A stretch of 5,721 nucleotides of DNA from an uncultured Eubacteriales bacterium (GTDB lineage: Bacteria; Bacillota; Clostridia; Lachnospirales; Lachnospiraceae). Positions within the stretch are counted from its first letter, which is position 1, and every line of letters begins with the position of its first letter. The stretch is from assembly GCA_900321505.1 (NCBI GenBank), contig ONWK01000280.1, forward strand, positions 1 through 5,721. The letters are read 5' to 3'. Shown piece after piece: positions 1-5,409 of the stretch. Under the pieces are notes generated by a model that saw only the letters and a list, made by a program, of their open reading frames with translations, did not search any database and was not told the origin of the DNA. The translations under genes were made by a program, and so were the position numbers.

Positions 1-227
1 CTTAGCCATATCCCCCTTAAACAGTCGTTACAAGAGGGGATCCCGGCTATTTTTTCCCTCATTTTCTTCATTCCCTTAGCCAGATTCCCCTTAAACTGTC
101 TCTACTAGGGGAAATCCGGCAACTTTTTACCTCTTTTTTTTCATTTTCTTTGCCATCCATGGTCTGTACTGATAATCTACTAACGAATATTGCTACGATT
201 CTCCACACTTTTTATCAACCCTTAGTC
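1..227 (-). repeat. Array I: about 73-74-bp repeats with the same arm geometry, cut by the window edge
   Basis: Right arms TAGCC (3), TAGCC (77), TTGCC (150) and TAGTC (223) are spaced 74, 73 and 73 bp. Left arms GGCTA (45), GGCAA (118) and TGCTA (191) each lie exactly 32 bp before their partner, the same offset as in array II. GGCAA/TTGCC is a compensated change from GGCTA/TAGCC. The first two linkers also contain a second stem: 10-15 with 36-41 (ATCCCC/GGGGAT) and 85-91 with 107-113 (TTCCCCT/AGGGGAA), again keeping pairing despite changed bases. The fourth unit is degenerate. The left end of the array is not in the window. Confidence 0.8.
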
Positions 228-230
228 GTC

Positions 231-267
231 TACGTTTTTCCCTTACGATTAGGAGATAAAAAACGTA
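231..267. repeat. Perfect 9-bp inverted repeat
   Basis: TACGTTTTT (231-239) and AAAAACGTA (259-267) are exact reverse complements around a 19-nt loop. It directly follows the last, degenerate unit of array I, in the position of the linker stems seen at 10-41 and 85-113. It may be a diverged linker stem or a transcription terminator for a plus- or minus-strand RNA; nothing decides between these. Confidence 0.45.
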
Positions 268-429
268 ATTATCCAGCGCCCGACTCCTACGCTCCACATC
301 CAGAAGGTAGGATAAGCCAGAGACTTCTCCACTTGCCCATACAGTGAAAACCATAGAATTCAATCTGGAAAACATGCTTTCCATCCGTGAATTTTATGAA
401 TTCCACAGGGTGTTGAATAGTTACAATAA

Positions 430-466
430 AACTATGTTTACTCCCATTATGTCAGTTCTCTTAGCC
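430..466 (-). repeat. Isolated diverged copy of the repeat hairpin
   Basis: AACTATG (430-436) and GTTCTCTTAGCC (455-466) match the array II left-arm context (GGCTATG) and right-arm context (GGTTCTCTTAGCC). The arm starts (430 and 462) are 32 bp apart, as in both arrays. In minus-strand RNA GGCTA pairs with UAGUU using two G-U pairs; on the plus strand these would be A-C mismatches. It is out of the 73-bp phase of both arrays. The short stem is weak evidence alone; the spacing and shared flank carry the call. Confidence 0.5.
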
Positions 467-548
467 ACTTATACATAGCACGATAACTTCATCATTTCAG
501 AAGATAAAGGCTTAATTAAGAAAAATCCGATGGGTTGGTCGCTATTAC

Positions 549-637
549 GGTGATACCAGGACGGGTACAATGTATCGCCTTTCGCAAAATGCAATATTCT
601 TCAGGTGGGCACGTGACAACCTATCCGTCCTGGCACC
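549..637. repeat. Long bulged inverted repeat just beyond the stop of the nuclease-like gene
   Basis: GGTG (549-552) plus CCAGGACGGGTA (556-567) pairs with TATCCGTCCTGG (622-633) plus CACC (634-637): 16 pairs with a 3-nt bulge (ATA, 553-555) and one G-T pair on the plus strand. The 54-nt apical region contains the palindrome CACGTG (610-615). Its inner edge is 5 bp from the TAG of the nuclease-like gene. It could act as a 3' processing or termination stem (minus-strand TTTTT follows about 20 nt later) or be the remnant of a small mobile element. No transposase is nearby. Confidence 0.65.
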
Positions 638-642
638 TCAAA

Positions 643-1458
643 CTAGTAACCCAGTGTTATCTTCAGGCTTTTTATCATATTGCGGACTTCTCTGGTATTG
701 ATCGGATATTTTTCTGTTTCAAACGTCCATATCAATACATCATGTTGATAGAAACCGCTCTCCTCATAATTACGGATCTTCAAAAATGCATTGTTACGAT
801 AATCCATATCATCCATCATGCCAAAGTGCTCCCAGTATATTTCTCTTCTGTTTTTCAAGTCCAGCAAAGTAAAATCCGGATGAACCGCTCCATGTCTCAA
901 TTTCAATGGTTTTTCATACAGAAAAGGCACCTTCATTTCATCCAGAATGTCCGCTATGATCACCTCTGATTTGGAACGTACTCTTAAACCACATCTTGTA
1001 TAATACTCCGGATATCCATCTTTATAATCCACGCCTGAATACTCCTGATCAATCCAGTTTTTCAGAAACTCTTCATCCGTGATATACGGGCTTCTGATTA
1101 TTTCCCATTTGCCCGGACTCATAAGCTCTTTCGCGTATACATATGGATTTTCGACAATTGAGCTTTTCATTTTTTTCAAATGTCCAATAGCTTCCTTAAG
1201 AATCTTTTTCAGTTTTTCATCGTACTCTATCTGTGCCAGAATCTCCGCTTTCTTACGTTCGGATTTTTTTATGTACGTTCCTGTTTTCTCCGAACCATGT
1301 TTTCTGATAAAATACTGATACGTGTTGCGATGTTTTGCAGCGCGTAGCTGAGCGCCTTCAGGAACACTCTTTTTCAGCTTTTCCAATTCAATGGTAATTT
1401 TCTCCAGATCTTTCTCATACCTCATAATCTCATGTTCCATGTCTTTGATGTAAATCAT
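643..1458 (-). CDS. Coiled-coil protein with PD-(D/E)XK nuclease-like C-terminal domain, function unknown
   Basis: A 271-residue soluble protein with no signal peptide or membrane segment. Residues 1-100 are rich in Lys and Glu with heptad-like spacing (EKDLEKITIELEKLKK; EKLKKILKEAIGHLKK), so probably coiled coil, interrupted by a basic stretch around 41-70. Residues 101-158 form a linker with NPYVYAKELM and an aromatic DYKDGYPEYYTR. The C-terminal part has the order of a PD-(D/E)XK nuclease fold: VRSKSEVIIADIL (Glu165 on the first helix), PFLYEKPLKL, HPDFTLLD (Asp195) and IYWEHFGMMDD (Glu210). The third motif reads E-H-F rather than E-x-K, so the usual lysine is missing and activity is uncertain. 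From memory, similar proteins with an RSKSE...PDFT...WEHFGMMD pattern are common and uncharacterised in Clostridia; I could not search this. The start is firm: GGAGG lies 7 nt before the ATG. Base composition is clearly more AT-rich than comEC. Related tandem repeats lie upstream and downstream. A DNA or RNA nuclease role is inference. Confidence 0.85.
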   Translation of the reverse strand: MIYIKDMEHEIMRYEKDLEKITIELEKLKKSVPEGAQLRAAKHRNTYQYFIRKHGSEKTGTYIKKSERKKAEILAQIEYDEKLKKILKEAIGHLKKMKSSIVENPYVYAKELMSPGKWEIIRSPYITDEEFLKNWIDQEYSGVDYKDGYPEYYTRCGLRVRSKSEVIIADILDEMKVPFLYEKPLKLRHGAVHPDFTLLDLKNRREIYWEHFGMMDDMDYRNNAFLKIRNYEESGFYQHDVLIWTFETEKYPINTREVRNMIKSLKITLGY

Positions 1459-1465
1459 TACTCTA

Positions 1466-1470
1466 CCTCC
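1466..1470 (-). promoter_or_regulatory. Ribosome binding site GGAGG of the nuclease-like gene
   Basis: Minus-strand GGAGG followed by 7 nt (TAGAGTA) and ATG. It is a near-ideal Shine-Dalgarno site and fixes the start at 1458. The last partial repeat of array II begins at 1492, only about 20 bp upstream, so a transcript that includes the array would carry it in the 5' leader of this gene. A TGTAATAAT stretch between the two resembles an extended -10 box, but I see no well-spaced -35 box. Confidence 0.85.
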
Positions 1471-1491
1471 AATTCATAATTATTACAGATT

Positions 1492-2085
1492 TACCCATTT
1501 TCACTTCTATTGCTTGCTTCCAATAATCTTCCGGCTATGATCTTGCTTGGTTTCCTGATTCTCTTAGCCGAAAATCTTCTATTTGCATGCTTCTAAAATG
1601 CTTCCAGCTATGATACGACTCATTTTTCTGGTTCTCTTAGCCAGAAGCCTTCTTTCTACCCGCTTCAAAAAAGCTTCCGGCTATGATCTCGCGTGATTTT
1701 CCGGTTTTCTTAGCCGATTTTGCCTTTTCTACCTGCTTCAAAGGATCTTCCGGCTATGATATGGCTTGGTTTCCTAGTTCTCTTAGCCGGAAGTCTTCTT
1801 TCTGTCCGTTTCTAAAATGCTTCCGGCTATGTTCTGACTCGTTTTTCTGGTTCTCTTCGCCGGAAGCCTTATATTTTACCGCTTCTAAAAGCTTCCGGCT
1901 ATGATCTGACTCGTTTTTTCTGGTTCTCTTAGCCGGTTTTGCATTTTCTGCCTGCTTCAAAAAAGCTTCCGGCTATGATATATTGCTTTTTTCTGGTTTC
2001 CTTAGCCGTCGGATGTTTAGTGGCTGGTTAACGATTTAAATCCAGCTAAAAACAAATGCATTTCTATAATTTTCTTAGCCACCAA
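1492..2085 (-). repeat. Array II: 73-bp tandem repeats with inverted-repeat arms, putative structured RNA
   Basis: Eight units plus a partial one. Each has a left arm CTTCCGGCTA and a right arm TAGCCGGAAG (plus strand), 10 nt each, separated by 27 nt and followed by a 25-26 nt T/C-rich linker. Left arms start at 1528, 1601, 1674, 1747, 1820, 1892, 1966 and 2039; right arms at 1565, 1638, 1711, 1784, 1857, 1930, 2003 and 2076. The right arms are spaced exactly 73 bp. The unit at 1747-1793 has a perfect 10-bp stem; the end units (1492 half unit, 2039 unit) are diverged. Imperfect pairs are mostly G-U if read as minus-strand RNA. The array fills most of the gap between comEC and the nuclease-like gene. 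The linkers resemble one another, so this is not a CRISPR. Because arms alternate, they could also pair across the linker. Confidence 0.9.
1528..1965. repeat. Higher-order duplication: two copies of a three-unit block (219 bp)
   Basis: Within array II, units 1, 2 and 3 (1528-1746) resemble units 4, 5 and 6 (1747-1965) more than their immediate neighbours. Units 1 and 4 share GCTTGGTTTCCT in the loop and TTCTAAAATG before the next arm. Units 2 and 5 share GACTC and TTTTTCTGGTTCTCT. Units 3 and 6 share a TTTTGC start to the linker and CCTGCTTCAAA. Units 1 and 4 differ at roughly a dozen of 73 positions. This indicates growth by duplication of a three-unit block, with a 1-bp loss in unit 5 offset by a 1-bp gain in unit 6. 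Confidence 0.75.
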
Positions 2086-2119
2086 CCAGGGGAAAAGGGG
2101 ATGGCATGAGAACAGGGCC

Positions 2120-2151
2120 GAGGGCAAGCGGGTGATATCACCTCCGCCCTC
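2120..2151 (-). terminator. Strong hairpin just after comEC, possible terminator without a clear U-tract
   Basis: Minus-strand GAGGGC (2146-2151) pairs with GCCCTC (2120-2125), and inside lies the perfect 12-bp palindrome GGTGATATCACC (2131-2142), so the element folds into a long stem with a small internal loop. It begins 3 nt after the comEC stop. The 3' side on the minus strand is GGCCCTGTTC and then CCCCTTTTCCCC, with no proper T-run. It may be a weak or factor-dependent terminator, an mRNA-stabilising stem, or allow read-through into the repeat array. Confidence 0.5.
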
Positions 2152-2154
2152 ATA

Positions 2155-4491
2155 TCACTCCTGCTCCATGATCACAGCTCCGTTTCGGTCAGTGCGGAAA
2201 ATGGTGAAACCGGCGTCCTGAAGGCGTTTAAGGGTTGAAGGAGCAGGATGGCCATATGTATTCCACCGGCTTACGGAAATCACTGCTATGCTGCCTTCCT
2301 TCGATATCTCCTTGAGGAATTCCTCTGATGATGAATAAGCTGAGCCGTGGTGAGGTACCTTCAGGATATCCGGATCCATGCGCTCCTTCAGAACGGATAT
2401 CAGCTCTGCTTCGGTCTCTACGCCGATATCGCCGGTGAAGAGAGTTCGTACTCCGTAAGCATCCAGGGATATCACAAGTGAATAGTCATTGCCGCTGCCG
2501 GTATCTCCGGGGTTTGGATACAGCACCTCAAGCCGCACTTCGGGATCATCAGTCTCTATAACATCTCCGGCTGAAACGTAGTACACCTCTGTACCGGCCC
2601 TCTCTGCCGCATTAATGATATCCCTCAGCATCTCATCCTCTTCTGTTCCGGCTGCAAGGCAGACCGCCGCCGTACTTATCCCTTCCTTTTCTCCATCTTC
2701 AAGAAGCTCAAGAATTCCGTCCACGTGGTCCTTATCTGTATGTGAAATCACTGCCATATCCACCTCGGTAACTCCGTAATACTTAAGCCCGGGGATCAGT
2801 ATCTTATCCCCCGGATCCTCCTTTGACGTCGAACCGAAATCAAACAAAATATCAGTTCCCGCCGCATGCAGCAGGCATCCATCTCCCTGCCCCACATCGA
2901 AGAATATAAGCTCTTTTCTCATGCGGTTTCTAAGCACGCCATAGCCTGCAAAAAGCCCGACGCACAGCGCCACACCTGCCAGTGTGAGAAAAAGGAACCT
3001 CCACTTTTTCTCCTTCTTATTTCTTCCTGACAGAAGCAGATGCAGTACTCCCGCTGCAGCCGCTGCCAGAAGCAGCATCACTGCCATCTCTTCATCGGAA
3101 ATGTGTCCTGTAACCACTTCCTGCCCGGGTACAATCTGCATCCCCCGGCAGAGCCACTCATAAAACATGAGTATCCATCTGCAGGGTAACGCCGCCGCCG
3201 TCCCTGCCTTCACAAAAACCGGTATCAGTCCCAGAAACATCCCTACTGCTCCGCTTGCCACCGCAACTGTAAGCAGCGGAACCACAACAAGATTAAGCAC
3301 CACCGCATACGGGGCGATGGAATAATAATCCCTGATCATCACAGGCACCAGAAACAGCTGAACAAAAAAGCTCAGAAGTACAGATCCGGTAAAGGTCTTC
3401 ACCAAGCGCCTCAAAAAGAGAGGGACAGAAAGAAATCTTTCCTTTCCGAACAGGTCGTTATAGATCATCTGCTGTGCCCCTACCCCTGCTACTGCAAGAA
3501 AACTCATAAGCATTCCCGATGAGCTGACACGCCAGGGCTGAAAAAGAATTATAAGGAAAAGGGAACAGACCATGGCTGTGGGCAGATCTGAAACCCTTCT
3601 GAAAACTCCGGCCAGATTTACGGACGTGATCATGATAACCGCCCGGAGTGTAGCCGGTGAAAAGCCCGTAAGGAACCCATAAAACACAAGTATAACAATC
3701 GTGATCACCGACGCCTTTCTCCTTGTCAGCCCGAGCTTCAGCAGGATACCTGTCAGAGCCCCTCCAAGCAGAGCCACATGAAGCCCTGAGATCGCCAGAA
3801 TATGCGCTATGCCGTTCTTCTGATAAAGCTCCTTCAACTCCTTATCCACTCCGGCCTTCTCACCCAGCAGCATAGCCGCCATCACGCCTGCCTCACGCTC
3901 CGGCAAAACCCTGCATATGGCAGCCTTCCCGGCTTCTCTGATATCCGAGAGTATTCTGCTGATCCATACTCTTTCCTTTTCGTCATATTCAACCCTTTCT
4001 GCAGACACACTTCCTATGATCCCTTCACTCTCATAATATGCAAGAGCATCAAAAGCCCCCGGGTTTGTTCCAGCCGAAAGCTGCGTCATCTCACCCGTCA
4101 CACAGACACCGTCTCCGGGCAGCAGCTCTGTCTCTTCCGAATAACGCACCAGCAGCCTTCCCTGATCCGAACTGATCACAAAACCCCCGGTCTTTATGGC
4201 CGTCACCGTCCCCGTGATCATCAACCTTTCCCCCTCCGCCGGAAGCGCCTCCCTTTTACTTTCCTGCTCCATACGGACACCAAAACTCCATATCGCTCCA
4301 AGGGCAAAAATAAAGAGAAGCAACATGCCATGAATTTGCTTCATTTTCACATGGCCTGTGCTTCTCTTTATGATCACTGCTGCGGCAGCCGCCGCAAGCA
4401 ACGGTATGATAAGATTGTTTTCCTGTATCTCCCCTGCCGGAACTCCCAGTAAAAAAAGTCCCAGCAGAGTCATCAGAGGTCGTTCTCTCAT
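2155..4491 (-). CDS. comEC: ComEC/Rec2-type DNA uptake channel with C-terminal metallo-hydrolase domain
   Basis: A 778-residue integral membrane protein, full length for ComEC. Residues 1-70 hold the first membrane segments. About 85-175 is the extracellular OB-like region (LMITGTVTAI, ELLPGDGVCVTGEM, NPGAFDALAYYESEGI). About 195-495 is the multi-pass competence domain with the signature LAISGLHVALLGG near residue 232 and FSPATLRAVIM near 278. Another membrane segment lies at 498-518. Residues 529-778 are a metallo-beta-lactamase-like domain: FDVGQGDG (531-538), HTDKDH (584-589), GNDYSLV (667-673), TGDIG (686-690), VPHHGS (712-717) and NTYGHP (744-749). All expected metal-site motifs are present, so nuclease activity looks intact. 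In the known family ComEC carries single-stranded DNA across the membrane and the C-terminal domain is thought to degrade the other strand. The ATG overlaps the preceding stop as ATGA; GGAGG (4505-4509) lies 13 nt upstream, so coupling probably helps. A second ATG at residue 7 is possible but lacks a better ribosome site. No comEA or pilus genes are in the window, so natural transformation is not implied. Confidence 0.97.
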   Translation of the reverse strand: MRERPLMTLLGLFLLGVPAGEIQENNLIIPLLAAAAAAVIIKRSTGHVKMKQIHGMLLLFIFALGAIWSFGVRMEQESKREALPAEGERLMITGTVTAIKTGGFVISSDQGRLLVRYSEETELLPGDGVCVTGEMTQLSAGTNPGAFDALAYYESEGIIGSVSAERVEYDEKERVWISRILSDIREAGKAAICRVLPEREAGVMAAMLLGEKAGVDKELKELYQKNGIAHILAISGLHVALLGGALTGILLKLGLTRRKASVITIVILVFYGFLTGFSPATLRAVIMITSVNLAGVFRRVSDLPTAMVCSLFLIILFQPWRVSSSGMLMSFLAVAGVGAQQMIYNDLFGKERFLSVPLFLRRLVKTFTGSVLLSFFVQLFLVPVMIRDYYSIAPYAVVLNLVVVPLLTVAVASGAVGMFLGLIPVFVKAGTAAALPCRWILMFYEWLCRGMQIVPGQEVVTGHISDEEMAVMLLLAAAAAGVLHLLLSGRNKKEKKWRFLFLTLAGVALCVGLFAGYGVLRNRMRKELIFFDVGQGDGCLLHAAGTDILFDFGSTSKEDPGDKILIPGLKYYGVTEVDMAVISHTDKDHVDGILELLEDGEKEGISTAAVCLAAGTEEDEMLRDIINAAERAGTEVYYVSAGDVIETDDPEVRLEVLYPNPGDTGSGNDYSLVISLDAYGVRTLFTGDIGVETEAELISVLKERMDPDILKVPHHGSAYSSSEEFLKEISKEGSIAVISVSRWNTYGHPAPSTLKRLQDAGFTIFRTDRNGAVIMEQE

Positions 4492-4509
4492 TCTTCTGTA
4501 TCTTCCTCC
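4488..4509 (-). promoter_or_regulatory. ATGA stop/start overlap and upstream GGAGG for comEC
   Basis: The lipoprotein TGA (4488-4490) and the comEC ATG (4489-4491) share bases as ATGA. GGAGG at 4505-4509 is 13 nt from the ATG, longer than ideal. The overlap suggests translational coupling, so comEC output should follow that of the lipoprotein. Confidence 0.8.
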
Positions 4510-5390
4510 GGATAAAAATATTTTAAAGGAACATGGGTATCAATGCCGCCTATTTCATCTCTTTTCCCACCATCGATCAGTATCTGTATACTCTTAATAT
4601 GCGGAAGTCTTGAAACGCTGTCAACAAGCGATGCTACCTGCCACTCATTGCAGCCCGTTTCAAATTCCGGGCTCAGATCCACATATGCCACATTCTGCGT
4701 CACAGATACGGACAGCAGCTTTGTACCCTCAGGGAATACATTTCTCTGGATCAGCTGCCTCACCACCTCTTCTTCAACAGACACATCCAGCTGCAGGGTA
4801 ATGGCCAGGGTCATCTCCTCCAGACTCTTTCCGTCCTCACCCGGAATATATAGCGTGATACGTCCGTTATTCTGCCCCGTCGGGATCACCTTATCATAGT
4901 AATAAAATGATCCGCTCTGCAGTTCCTCCTCCTTGCTTTCACCTTCGCTGTTAACAGTCGCTATCGTAATAGTCCCGAGGTTTTTGATCTGGCTCACTGT
5001 ACTTACGATCGCCGCCTTTTCAAGCAGCTCCATCTCCCGGCTCACACTTTCATTAACGGAAAAAGAAAGCGTCACGGCATTTTCACTGCCTACCGTATAC
5101 CCCGTAAACTCCATGCCGTCGGTAAGCCTCAGCGCATTCATAACTTCTTCCAGGCATCCGGATACAGAGTCAGGCTGCTTGGGCTGCAGTTTTTCTTCCA
5201 TGGCAACAACGGTACTGCCGTCCACATAATATAGGGTGATGCCTCTCTCATCGGTAATACTGGATTCCACACTCTCAATAACCGTTTCAGTCAGTCCCGC
5301 GGGCTCTTCCCCGCAGCCGGATGCGCAAAGTGAAATGATCAGCACCGCAGGGATCAGCTTATGAAGTTTTCCATGGAGTACCTTTTTCAT
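4488..5390 (-). CDS. GerMN-domain lipoprotein
   Basis: A 300-residue predicted surface lipoprotein. Residues 1-26 form a signal peptide: basic start (MKKVLHGKLHK), hydrophobic core (LIPAVLIISL) and a lipobox-like ASGC with Cys26 as the probable lipidated residue. Two GerMN-like segments follow: about 51-150 (ITLYYVDGST, then VTLSFSVNES, ending near TITIATVNSEG) and about 177-290 (RITLYIPGED, VVRQLIQRNVFPEGTKLLSV, AYVDLSPEF, SIQILIDGG). The second is the better match. The GerMN fold is known from the sporulation protein GerM and from actinobacterial LpqB; its molecular role is poorly defined, and a binding or scaffold role at the cell surface is inference. The start is ATG with AAGGG about 9 nt upstream; a GAGG touching the ATG is too close to serve. 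It sits 19 nt after the kinase gene and overlaps comEC by 4 nt. A kinase followed by a GerMN lipoprotein recalls MtrB-LpqB, so a role in modulating the kinase is possible. It is not called gerM because the neighbours differ. Confidence 0.88.
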   Translation of the reverse strand: MKKVLHGKLHKLIPAVLIISLCASGCGEEPAGLTETVIESVESSITDERGITLYYVDGSTVVAMEEKLQPKQPDSVSGCLEEVMNALRLTDGMEFTGYTVGSENAVTLSFSVNESVSREMELLEKAAIVSTVSQIKNLGTITIATVNSEGESKEEELQSGSFYYYDKVIPTGQNNGRITLYIPGEDGKSLEEMTLAITLQLDVSVEEEVVRQLIQRNVFPEGTKLLSVSVTQNVAYVDLSPEFETGCNEWQVASLVDSVSRLPHIKSIQILIDGGKRDEIGGIDTHVPLKYFYPEEDTEE

Positions 5391-5409
5391 CCTCGTTAAC
5401 CCTTATACT

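Larger units (their letters stand above)
228..642. other. Non-coding spacer with several small inverted repeats
   Basis: No reading frame here has a ribosome site, conserved motif or sensible length. Besides the elements listed separately, there are TCCTAC/GTAGGA (285-290 with 307-312), TGGAAA/TTTCCA (366-371 with 378-383) and the palindrome CTTAATTAAG (511-520). The stretch is AT-rich. It looks like intergenic sequence with decayed or diverged repeat copies rather than a broken gene. Confidence 0.6.

Noticed and set aside
150..384. Two short overlapping frames of 60-65 codons on opposite strands
   Set aside because: Both overlap array I remnants and small inverted repeats, with no ribosome site or domain.
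535..969. Plus-strand reading frame of 144 codons
   Set aside because: Most of it lies antisense to the well-supported nuclease-like gene and the rest covers the inverted repeat at 549-637; it shows no motif or ribosome site.
1754..1960. Minus-strand reading frame of 68 codons across the array (repeated NES-D/E-HSRK peptide)
   Set aside because: It is the translation of the repeat itself. The TTG start has no ribosome site, the 73-bp unit shifts frame every copy, and the peptide repeat survives only where a 1-bp loss makes a 72-bp step. Similar spurious proteins may be annotated in related genomes.
1528..2085. CRISPR array
   Set aside because: The segments between arms resemble one another from unit to unit, the arms are only 10 nt, the period is 73 bp, and no cas gene is present.
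1..2100. Insertion sequence or integrated element bounded by the two repeat arrays
   Set aside because: No transposase or integrase is visible, the arrays are not inverted with respect to each other, and no target-site duplication is seen. Lower G+C alone is not enough.
3802..4452. Plus-strand reading frame of 216 codons opposite comEC
   Set aside because: The antisense of an unambiguous comEC coding region with all motifs intact; the predicted protein is His/Arg/Ser-rich with no recognisable domain.
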